From contig BTPG01000004.1 in NCBI GenBank assembly GCA_036245525.1, forward strand, positions 51,123,758 through 51,187,757: a stretch of 64,000 bases of DNA, in the 5' to 3' direction. A program made the translations under genes and the position numbers. Position 1 is the first letter of the stretch. Each line of letters begins with the position of its first letter. The notes under the pieces were generated by a model. That model was not told the DNA's origin. It made no database searches and was given only the letters and a program-made list of their open reading frames with translations. This DNA comes from Semisulcospira habei. Lineage: Eukaryota > Mollusca > Gastropoda > Semisulcospiridae. Below are positions 10,641 through 21,100 of the stretch, piece after piece.

Positions 10641-11849
10641 GTTTGGCGCCAAAAATATGTTTTCAAGCAAGGTTGACGTAGCTAGACGTGACGTCATTTT
10701 TATCATGTTGATTGTTACTTCTTTGCCAGAATTTCTGCCCTGCACACTAAAAATGTCATGTGCATGCTCTGGAATGTGCTCTAACCCAGCCCCATTTCAA
10801 AGTCTACCGTATATTTTAGACTTTTGTTATCCAACTTTGTTATAAGCAAAGTAAGCTATATAATGGGCATATTGTGAACTATTAACCCTTTATTGCCTAG
10901 TCAGTCATTCAAGATTTGCCAATCACAGGTGCGGTGAAATCATAGTTAGATTTTAGTACTTGCTGCATTTTTTCTTCAAGGTATGTGGTACTTGAGTTAA
11001 GCTGATTGAGAAATTAACACTCCGCACAAAAGGGATTGTGGATAGTGGTAAGTTGTGTTCATATGCCTTACAGGCAGAGTGAACCTCTCTCCCATTGTTT
11101 CATGTGTAATTGTGGCTGTGTTGATTGTCCCTGTTGGAGTATGTCATCTTCATGTTCGTGATGAACTGAGCTACACTTTGGTATCTCTTTTGTGGACCAT
11201 TTTCTCTGGAGTGGAAAATGCTTTGGCTTTTTCTGTTTTCTGCTCTACTGGCTAAGTGGCTGTCACGCCTGACTGCTCCTGCTGTACCTGTGCGCCTACC
11301 CAGTCTTCATGTGAACTCACACAGGCCACAGCTCAACTATGTGAATTGTACTGTAAATACACGCAGTTTGCATATGAACTTTTTTCTGGTCTGCCTACTG
11401 TGCCCCTGATTGACTGTGCCACTAGTCCATCGTTACATACAGTGTGTACATCCAGTCTACAGATGGTCTTCTGGTCTGCCTGCAGTGACCCAGTCTGTCG
11501 GTGTCACCAGTCCGGTGTCACCAGTCCATCATCATGCACTGTGTATCAATCCAGTCCGCTAGTGAACCCCTCTAGTCTACCCCCCATTGTTCCACAACAC
11601 AAGTACTCCACAGATGATTTGTTGTGTATTAGACCTGCGGCCATACGTCTGGACCTCACGATCAATCCTACACCTTTGGAGTTTGGGGATAGGGTGTAAT
11701 TTGCCTCCTAAGCGGTCCAGGAGAGGTGGTAAGAGGAAACCGAGACAAATTATTGGTCTCATCACTGGCATATCTAACACGTTGCCATGTGCACCCTCAA
11801 AGGACATAGTTTCGCCCGAAAAACTCCTACATCAACACAAAACCTCGTC

Positions 11850-12572
11850 AGAAATATTTTAATGTATATACTTTCAATGCACAATCAGTGGGACAGCATG
11901 ACAAAAGGACTGAGATACGTAATTTTGTGCATGACCAAAACATCGATGTGTTGTTCCTGACAGAGACCTGACTTAAGTGTCAAGGCAACGAGGCGAAGTG
12001 TGTGGACATAACTCCATCTGGCTATTGCCTCAGATCCTTCCCCGTGCTACTCGTAGTGGAGGGCCGGCTTTTTTTGATCCGTGACAGTTTATTGGAGCAT
12101 GCCAACATCACATCGTTCCCCTTTTCTCATTCAACGTTTGAGCTTGCCCAGTTGACACCATCTGTGCCGCAGCATGTGCACTTGTACTGTCTGTACCGTC
12201 CACCCCCCAACAGAAAGAATAAACTTACAGACACTATGTTTTTCAGCGTGTTTGCTATTTCATGGAGCACTGTGATTCTTTGGGTGGTAAGCTTGTGATT
12301 GTCAGCGACTTCAACTTTCAGTTCGACTGTCCTTCCAACACCAACACGGCTCGTATGCTTGACCTATTACAAACCTTCAGTCTGTCTCAAGGCGTGCAGC
12401 CTACGCATACCAAAGGTCATACACTTGACTGGTTCGTGTATAGAGAGGGGAACTCCATCTTTAGGTCTGCCTCTGTGATCCACACCATGTCTTCTGACCA
12501 TTTTCCAGTTCTGTGTCTTTTGGATATAACCAAACCTCAGCCGCAGCCTGTTACCAAGACTTTGAGGAACCT
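11850..12572 (+). pseudogene. LINE apurinic-like endonuclease remnant
   Basis: Successive frames carry FNVYTFNAQSVGQHDKRTEI, QNIDVLFLTET, VHLYCLYRPPPNRKNKL, VIVSDFNFQFDCP, HTLDWFVYREGNSIF and MSSDHFPVLCLLD. The N, E, DFN and SDH boxes of an exonuclease-endonuclease-phosphatase domain are recognisable. A stop after LFLTET and a frame change near 12250 break it. Confidence 0.85.
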
Positions 12573-12583
12573 CAAGGTGATCA

Positions 12584-13004
12584 CACCCATCAACAAATGC
12601 AGGACAAGACCACGAGGCTTGCTGACATCTCGTCCCAAGTGGGCCTCACCATTCACAAACAGAAAACAAAGACAATGAGGCTGAACGCAACCAGGGAAGA
12701 ACCAGTCATGCTTGCTGGCACCCCATTGGAGGAGGTGGAGTCCTTCACCTATCTCGGGAGCATCATAGACAAAAAAGGCGGCACTGATGCAGATGTCAGA
12801 GCACGAATCGGTAAAGCCAGAGCAGCCTTTCTCCAGTTGAAAAAAGTGTGGAGTTCCAGAGAGCTGTCACAACACACCAAAGTCCGGATTTTCAACTCCA
12901 ACGTAAAAGCAGTTCTCCTATATGGAGCAGAGACTTGGAGACTGGCAAAAACCACAGTCAACAGAGTACAGATCTTCATAAACAGTTGCCTTAGAAGAAT
13001 TTAG
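12584..13004 (+). pseudogene. RTE-like reverse transcriptase C-terminal fragment
   Basis: It codes HQQMQDKTTRLADISSQVGL, FTYLGSIIDKKGGTDADVRA, RAAFLQLKKVWSSREL and VKAVLLYGAETWRLAKTTVN, then INSCLRRI and a stop. The intron 9 copy has LEU-Lys in place of that stop. The region is the thumb and C-terminal domain after the catalytic box. Confidence 0.85.
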
Positions 13005-13095
13005 AAAATCCACTGGCCAGAGAAGATCAGCAACGTCGGACTCTGGGAGAGAACAGAGCAGATAACAGCAGAGAATGAAATTGGGCAAAGAAGAT

Positions 13096-14537
13096 TGTCA
13101 CAATTTATTTTAATCATTATGCAGTATTCTCTTCTGGGAAGGAATTTCGTTCTATGTTGTGTGTTGTGGTGAGGGCATGTACTTTTTAGTGACGTCAAGA
13201 ACATGTGACGTAAGATGTGTGTTTGGAACATGTGACGTAGGATGTTGGTTTAAAGAGTTACGTCACTGTGAATCGTTTGGAAGACAGTCAGTCAGGAGAG
13301 ATTTTGCTCTCGAGTTAAAAGTTGTTTTTTTGTGAGGTGTAGTGGGCAGAGAAATGCCGTGTTATGGTCTATGGTAGAATAGACGATTGAGAGCAGAATG
13401 CTCAGTACAGTGGTACGTAAAATTATGTAGTTTAAGAACTACGACTAGTAACCAGATCGACTGATTAGAGTAACGAGTACCAGGACCTTGTCCAACGGCC
13501 AAGATGGGCAGACAGGCCTGAAACAGTCGAAGGTTTACTTCACGCATCTTTGGGTATGTATTTGTTTATTATAGTAGCTGATTCGCGTTTGTAGTAGATT
13601 CGAAAAGTGTATTAGTTGTTCGGCTCTAGTTCGGAACTGTGTGACATTCGGCGCGCATCGGTGAGTTTGCGGTGTCGTCTGGCGATCGGCGCGCGGGGAT
13701 GAATCGAATGATCGTTTCGTTGAGCCGGTTTGATTTCGTAATGATTCGGATTGAATTGAGAGGTTATGTGTTGTGCAGGAATATGTCGTATTCGTGGGTG
13801 TGCATGGTATTTCGAATTGATTGTTGTTACGATATTTTATTCGAGTCGGAAACGATCGGGAATCGGCGACAACGTCCGGAAGCCGTTAGCGGTCATCATC
13901 GTTACAGTGTCGTCATTCCGGCGGGAGTATCTTTTAAGCAATGGCGGATGTCTTATGGAGAGATACGTTTTATATGTTGTATAGATGCCCCTTATCACCA
14001 GCTGAGAAGTTGGATTTGTGTATGCTTCATGTGGAAATGTAATCAATCAACGTGTGTACGAGATAGTCCAGTTGATCCAGACGGTGTGCGTGTGGAGCTT
14101 CGACGTGCCATCGCGAGAGACAGTGCGATTATTCGACCAGTGGTGTGACTGAATCAACGAGCAGCGACGCTACATTCATCTTTATTCCAACAAGCAGCGA
14201 CGCTACATTCATCTTTATTCACGGTCGGAGTAATCAAACTGTTTGATCGTTCGAGGATCTAAGCATTAATTAGTGTCGGTTATTTTCGACAGACATTGAG
14301 ATGTGACATCGTAGTGGAACAATAAGTGTTAGGATGTGTGGTTAGTGCTGTGAACATTGTGCGAATGGTTAAGCGTGTGCGTATTTTACAGGTGCATGTA
14401 TGAATTGAGCGAATAGTGCGTAGGTTTGTGTACGTCTTGTCTATTGTTTGTCGTGCGAATGAGAAAATCAAATCATTAAAATCGAACAAATATCCAGATA
14501 TTCCGTGTGGTTTATATTCTTCCTCCCTGGTGTGACA
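13096..14537 (+). mobile_element. Solo LTR (1442 bp) with 5-bp target duplication
   Basis: The block starts TGTCACAATTTATTTT and ends CCCTGGTGTGACA, so it has TG...CA ends with short inverted TGTCACA/TGTGACA termini. It is bounded by AAGAT on both sides (13091-13095 and 14538-14542). Removing it and one AAGAT restores the sequence seen in the uninterrupted RTE-like copy at 33900-33910. No gag or pol is present, so a solo LTR left by recombination is the simplest reading. A 33-bp tandem pair (GCAGCGACGCTACATTCATC) lies at 14161-14226. Orientation is not certain. Confidence 0.88.
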
Positions 14538-14803
14538 AAGATGGGGATGGATTGGTCACAGTCTGAGAAAGCCAGCTTCCAGTATCACTAGGCAGGCATT
14601 GTCATGGAACCCCCAGGGAAAGAGGAAAAGAGGTAGGCCGAGAAACTCCTGGCGTCGAGACCTCCAAGCAGACATCAAGAGACTGGGAACCACCTGGAGT
14701 AAAATCGAAGGAGAAGCACAGGACAGGAGTCGCTGGAGGTCTCTCGTCGACCGCCTATACCAGGGTAGGGGTGACAGGCGTAAGTAAGTAAGCAAGGGGA
14801 TCA

Positions 14804-16880
14804 ACCATGACAAGTTCATAGCCGATGTTGCAGACTTTGTCGGCATCCATCCCAATGTCTCTGCCGAGCAACTCAACACCGGTCTGCGGACTGTCCTAGA
14901 CCAGCATGCTCCTGCCACTCGCCGTTGGGTGTCGCAGCATCACTCCACGCCACTGGTACTCGTCTGTGGCCACTGAACTGTGCACCTTGAAGCAAGAGAG
15001 GCATCAGGCAGAGAGGTGTTGGCTCAAATCTGGGCTGACTGTTCATAAACAGATTCTTAATGGTTTGAAGTATGGCTGCTTTCATTTGCACAAAAGTTGC
15101 TGCAGCAAGTACTTGCAAAGAACTTTTCCGTGTGACTAATAGACTCTTGGGAAAGACCAAATCTGTTCAACTGCCCAGCATACACCCAATCCGCGATCTC
15201 CCAGAACTGTTCTTTGGCTTTTACTGTTCCAAAGTCAGAACAATGTCACAACATTGACAAATGTGATGGTGCTCAGACGTCTTGTTCGTTTGAATCTAAG
15301 TGTTTTGCTGGCACTCCTCTTGCATGCTTCAGTCCAGTGACTGAAAAGGTAGTGCTGGACACCATGAGTAAGATGTCTCTCAAGACCTGTGAGCTAGACC
15401 CTGTACTTTCGTCCCTTTCTTTTTGAATGTAAAGATGCAATTGTACCAGTTGTTACAGCTATTGTAAATGAGTCCCTCTTGCACGGCACTGTACCTACAT
15501 GTGTCAAAACTGCAATTGTTAAGCCACTTTTAAAGACACCTTCACTTGATCCCAACAGTTTGAAAAACTACAGCCCCGCATCCAACTTACCTTTTCTTTC
15601 AAAGCTTCTGGAAAAGATAGTGCTCACGCAGCTGCTAGACCATATCAAGAATAATGGTCTGTGGCATGTGTTCCAGTCAGCATATAGGTCTGGTCATAGC
15701 ACGGAGATAGCATTGCTGCATGTTGTGAATGACCTATTTGCTGCTAGCGATGAGGATCTAATCTCTGTTTTGACTCTGCTCGATCTGAGCGCAGCATTTG
15801 ATACCATTGACCATGACATTTTACTTGCTCGCTTTCATGATGTGTTTGGCATTCAAAGCACTGCACTGAAATTTGTCCAGTCCTACCGTGTTGGTTGCTT
15901 GCAGATGGTTTCAGTGGCAGGATTTGAGTCCCACCCTGTGGAGCTGCTTTGTGGCGTTCCACAGGGGTCAGTCTTGGGGCTTGTTCTTTTTACTTTGTAT
16001 ACACAGCCCTTGTCCCATTTCATTGAGCGTCACTTTGTTTCTTATCATTTATATGCCGATGATACAAAATTGTACAAACATTCCCCTCATGAACATGTCG
16101 ATCGGATGGTGCATTCTATGGAGGCTTGTATTTGTGATGTTCAGAAGTGGACCACACAGAACAAGCTTCCAGCTAGACGGTGACAAGACTGAGGCCCTCC
16201 GAATGACATGCTCCTCTAGGTGCAGTGCTGATCGTCCTGAGTCAGTGATGGTGGGCGAGAGCACCATCTCCTTTTCTAGCTCGGCCCGTAACTTGGGTGT
16301 CATTTTTGACAACAGGCTGACAATGAAGGAACAAGTGAAGAAAGTTTGCCAGCTTGCCTTCATTGAACTTTGAAGGATCAGCACTGTTCAACATCTGCTG
16401 ACTGTTGAAATTACCAAAACACTTGTTACCTCCCTTGTGCTGTCCTACATAGACTACTGCAATTCTCTTTTGTCCGGTGTTCCACAAAATCTTCTTGACC
16501 AAATCCAGAGAGTCATGAACTGTGCTGCACGTCTGATTTTTCGTGTACCAAAACGTGAACATATGCCTCTACTAGCTGATTTGCACTTCCTGCCAGTTTC
16601 ATACAGAATTCAGTATAAAGTCTGTGTTATTTCTTTCAACATCATCTGTGGTTCTGCCCCTCCTTACTTATCTGATCTTGTCCAGCTGTATACACCGTCC
16701 CGCTCGCTATGCTCTGCTTCAGACACTCGTGTTTTCCATATCCCTAGATGTAATTAGGTCACTCAAAGTCATCGTGCATTTTCGTATTTTGGTCCCATTA
16801 CATGGAACGCACTCCCAGCTAAAGTGCGTCAGTCATCATCTCTCTCCATTTTTAGATCCAAGCTTAAAACACACCTTTTT
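14804..16880 (+). pseudogene. CR1/L2-like reverse transcriptase, broken
   Basis: Motifs in order: SLKNYSPASNLPFLSKLLEK, SAYRSGHSTEIALLHVV, LDLSAAFDTIDHDILL, GVPQGSVLGLVLFTLY, YHLYADDTKLY (catalytic box), QLDGDKTEAL, RNLGVIFDNRLTMKEQV, DYCNSLLSGVPQNLLDQIQR and a final ITWNALPAKVRQSSS. Frame breaks occur near 15420, 16180, 16372 and 16756. The longest open piece is 15479-16183. Confidence 0.9.
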
Positions 16881-17085
16881 TCTGTTGCATATACTTAAAG
16901 ACCATTTTGTCTGTCAGCTCATGTGTTTGTGTGAGTTTTCTGCTCCTTGTAAATCAGTGTACGTTTGTTGTATGTGTTTGTTTTGTATTTTGCTTTGTGT
17001 TTCATTACTGTGATTGTAAAGCGCCTAGAGCACCTTGGTGATTAGGCGCTTTGCAAATTACCTTTTTTATTATTATGATTTAAAG

Positions 17086-18076
17086 ATACATCTGTTAAGT
17101 CTTGTCAGGTAAATCTTTTAAGCCTATTTAGCAGGGAGGACCAAATGTTCTAGCACCCTTGTAGCCATTCAGACTACCAACCAGGTTAAATCTATTAGCC
17201 AAAACTTTTTGTTGTTTTTTGTAACCTGAACACCTAAGCTTGTGCATGCATTGTGAAATCTGCATTTGCCTTTTGGGCTCCCGAACATGACTTTGCCTCA
17301 CCAGACAAGAAATCTGCTTGCTTTTGGCGACAGGCAAGTTGATTTGGTCCTTCCTGATTTAGTTTGTCCTCAACTTTCACCTTCGTCACACACGCAGCAC
17401 TCTCTGTGATAACGGCCATAACTATCCAGTGCTGAGGTCATGGTCCTGAGACATCCCAGCATGTTAGTGATGATTATTACGCGGAAAAGACCCTCTAAAG
17501 CCACCTCTGACGCACTAGTGATCCGAGCTCTGCGCCAGACCGTAAAATTTTTTACTTCGACGCACTAAGCTTTATCTTTATGCACTGAAAAACGCACGCG
17601 CCAGTGCGTCATCGTGAACACATTTCACAGCCGCGCTTGCCAAGCAGAACAAAGCTTTTGTGAGAGCGCCGAACACCAACGCACTTATTCATTCTGTTTG
17701 TGTGTGTGTTACAAAGTATGTGATCATCTAAGACTTCATCATTCTGTGACCTCCTGGAAAATCCTGCTGACCCTCTGGCAACTGTAAACTTAATCTGCCG
17801 CGCTATATCTGACCCCTTATATTTAAGAAAAAAATCAACACTGGTTAGGTACCCTGCCTTTGTAAAGACACTGGAAGAAGCCCTTTGGTAAACAAAATGA
17901 GGGCGTTGACCTTGCAGTTGCATGCTTATGTTTTGTGATCGGCCTATGTCCAGTATTTTTCACGCTTTGTTCCAAACAAATTTGAACCTGTCAAATTAAT
18001 GTGGAATGCTTGTGGGTAGAATGCATAGTTTGATTTTATTTGTCTAGACGATTCACATCTGTTTCCTGTGTTTTAG
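17086..18076. other. RBM25 upstream intron sequence, no gene seen
   Basis: This stretch leads to the TTTTAG acceptor of the first visible RBM25 exon. I searched for an exon with the RNP2 strand of the RRM and found none. It includes CTTCGACGCACTAAG, a CGACGCACT-type short repeat near 17505-17570, and otherwise plain sequence. Confidence 0.4.
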
Positions 18077-18134
18077 CGCTGTGGCAATGTCTTGAGCTGG
18101 AAAAGAGTTCAAGGTGCATCAGGAAAGTTGCAAG
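18077..18134 (+). CDS. RBM25: RBM25 exon: middle of RRM
   Basis: This exon begins in frame after a TTTTAG acceptor and ends one base into a codon before GTGAGG. It codes RCGNVLSWKRVQGASGKLQ, the loop and strand between the two RNP motifs of the RBM25 RRM. The upstream exon with the RNP2 strand (VFVGNI-like in other animals) was not found. Confidence 0.93.
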
Positions 18135-21100
18135 GTGAGGACAGCACATGGATGATGGCTTGTAGATTTTGACTAGTTTCTGTACATAAGAATCATATTG
18201 CATTATACTGTGAAGTAAAGTCACTGAACAAAGCTTGCCATAAAGTGACATAAACATCTTTCTTAGTATGGCCATGAAGTAGGAAAATAAAACAAGTTGT
18301 CTTATGATCCATTCTGTGCTTTTTTCCCAGCCTTTGGTTTCTGTGAATATGAAAATCCAGAGGCAACACTGAGGTGCATCCGTCTGTTGAATGAATGGAA
18401 GATAGCGGACAAGAAACTTGTGGTAAGTTACACAGTTTTGTGTATTAACTGTTAATATAGTTGCTCTGTTAGTGGCATTTTATAATTAGTAAGTAAATTA
18501 CTGATGACTGATTATTCCTTACACCATACTTTACTGTTACACATTTTGAGACTTTTGAGGAGAAACAAGATTGCAGTATTTATATTATGCTTTAGTGAAA
18601 CAGAAAAGCATTGACTGTTAGTGTATAGAGTCTAATGTAAAGTTTAACCCCCTTGTGCGTGGGGCTACGACTAGTACCAGTAGTTTACAGTTTCAATGGC
18701 AGCATGCACAAGGTGGTTAAACCATCAGCCAGCATATGTAAAAGCATGTGCAGTCCCAATGATTCATTTGAATCCCATCTGCCAGCTGGAAAGCATAGCA
18801 CTGCCTGCTCTGCGGCTAAACCCAAGGTGCACCTTTGGGACCAGACCCTTTAACTCCTTAGACCCTGAGGACAAAATTGTCAAATTTTTGTAGATGTCCT
18901 TTGAGGTCTATATCACAGTTCTAGAGACAGATTGACCATGATATTTCAAGGTTGGTGTCAGAATAGCTTTGCGCCTAGAGGCGCCAAACTATTCTGACAC
19001 CAACCTTGAAGTATCATGGTCGATCTACATCCTGTCGTAGTCTTTCAGGGCTTTATGGGTTAAGTGCCTGTTTTGTGGACTGCTGGTATTATAAGCTTTG
19101 TTCATGTGGTGTGTGTCTGTGCAGGTCAAAGTGGACGCTAAGACAAACGCCCTTCTGGACGAGTACCGCAAGAAGAAGAAAGCTAAAGAGCAAGGCAGCA
19201 CACCAACCCCTGACAAGACGGACAAAGAAGAAAACAAAGATAAAGACAAAGAAGCCGAAAAGGAGAATGATGGTGACAAAGACAAAGAATCTTCGGAGAG
19301 CAAGGAGAATGGAGACAAGGGGGACAAATCAGAGAAAGAGGAGGGGGAGGAAAGTGCCTCTGAGGGGGTGGATGAGCTGGATGAAAACACTAAACGTGAG
19401 GACCGTGTGGCTCAGGCCGGCTTGGAGGCTATCATGCGCGAGTACGCTTTTGAGCTGGCCAAGGAACCACCTGCATCCAAACAAGGTATTCAGTTTTAGA
19501 ATTCCACCAGAATAATTCTTCAGTGTCAGGATGTAAGTCAGGGTTTGGATATGGATGAACTGTCAAATCAGTGGTATGATGTTATAGTGCTGTGTAATTA
19601 TACCTATAGTCTACTAATAAGTTTCCTTTTATTTTCAGCTGGGGACAAAAGTAAAGAAACGGCAGTCAAAAAGAAGGATGACAAAGAGCCCAGAGATGTG
19701 GTACGTTTGCAGCTTGAAGTCTTATTAATTTGTGCCCATTATGGATGATATGCTCAGCAGTTTTGAAATCTTAACAACAGTAATGAAAACAGTAGAAACG
19801 AAACGCAAAGTTGCTTGAGCTGTAACTGAATCAAATCCGAAGTGTTTAGTGAATGCACAAGGGGTTAGAATCTAGATATGTGAACATAATTTATTTTGTC
19901 GATTTCAGGGCTTTGAAGACATGGATTTGGAAGAAGACAAAAGAGACATTATCAACAGAGAAATTAAGATGTTCCGAGATCTACATAAGGTGAGATTCTA
20001 GCACAAATCTTAATTAACTTTCACTTGTTCTAGTTGTATTTCTTTTTCTTATGTTTCCTAGTTTTTGCTTTCAGAAATTTATACCTGTATATATTGTGTG
20101 CTTTCACACTGCAACAAAGAAAATGGACTTGAGAGACGGATGGTTGAAGGGCTGTGGCCCAATATTAATACATTTTCATGTGAAGGCTGCTATGAAAAAA
20201 CTGGAGATCAAAAAGAAAGGTTGCCACAGTCAGACCTGTATAAGCAGACCAATTTTTAAGGCCCTTCTATTTAAAGAAGAAACTTTTTAGGACGGGTCGC
20301 AGTGGGGCAAATTTAATAGCATGTCCATGATGTCAAAGGCGGGCATGCTAAACCTCTAACAATTGAAGTAACAAGATAAAAATTATGTCATGTCTAGTTA
20401 TGCTAACCTCACTGCTGAATGTACAGTTGGCGCTCGGCGCCGTATGTGCGTTTGTATGTATGTGTGTGCGTATGTATGTAAACAAGAGAATCTCTGATAT
20501 TATTTCTGTACACACAAGTTTGAAACTTGGCAAAATACTTTCTTAAGTAGGTGGCTAAGAGAGCCTCCGAGCATATTGTAATTGAATGTCTCATTGAAGA
20601 CATAAACAACTGTTTATAGGAAGTTGGTTGACCCAGATTAAAGTCCGTAATTTTTGTCATATTTACTTGAACTTTTGCATATAGCTAGTTTGGAGAAAGA
20701 TATTGGATGAGTTCGTTAGCCAGCTTTGTATCCTTTCAACTTTAGTAAAAATTAATTCTTTTCAGAAAAGAATTAAAACGCTAAAAAACCTTTACTTCTA
20801 GTCAGACAGTGGCGGTAACGTAAAAGAGGCAACTCCGTCACCACGCAGACACTGAAATAATACTTTAAATGACGTCATTCTCTCTTGTGTGCGCGGCTCT
20901 CTCTCTCTCGCACACAAACATGCGTGCATCTCTAGGAGGAATAGATCCTCGTGCGCCCTCCAGGCGCATGAGAATATATGCTCCTTGGAGATGTTTGGAG
21001 CATGCACGCACTAACACGCACACACACATCGTGCTTTCAGAAGAGCATGCAGGTGACCCGTGTACTTAGTATATCATGTTGCTAGGTAAAGTCAACTTGC

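Larger units (their letters stand above)
12584..14792 (+). mobile_element. RTE-like LINE, 5'-truncated, inserted in the CR1/L2-like LINE
   Basis: The host LINE is duplicated around the insertion: CAAGGTGATCA at 12573-12583 and CAAGGGGATCA at 14793-14803 (one mismatch). Without the LTR inside it, this copy is about 762 bp and is nearly identical to 33403-34160, the 3' part of the RTE-like LINE in RBM25 intron 9. Both end with a (TAAG)n tail. The nonsense change ending the frame at INSCLRRI shows it is inactive. Confidence 0.93.
11040..17085 (+). mobile_element. CR1/L2-like LINE split by a nested insertion
   Basis: The element has an APE-type endonuclease part before 12573 and a reverse transcriptase part after 14803. 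The two halves are separated by an RTE-like LINE that itself holds a solo LTR. The tail is TGTAAAGCGCCTAGAGCACC then AGGCGCTTTGCAAATTACC and TTATTATTATG, the same kind of 3' hairpin tail as the copy at 5276-6530. The 5' boundary is approximate; 11040-11600 holds a TCCAGTC-rich leader-like stretch without a clear ORF1. Frameshifts and stops show it is dead. Confidence 0.85.

Noticed and set aside
12740..12980. Host gene exon from the high coding quality of the fragment
   Set aside because: It is near identical to the RT C-terminal region of the RTE-like LINE in RBM25 intron 9 and is bounded by a target duplication.
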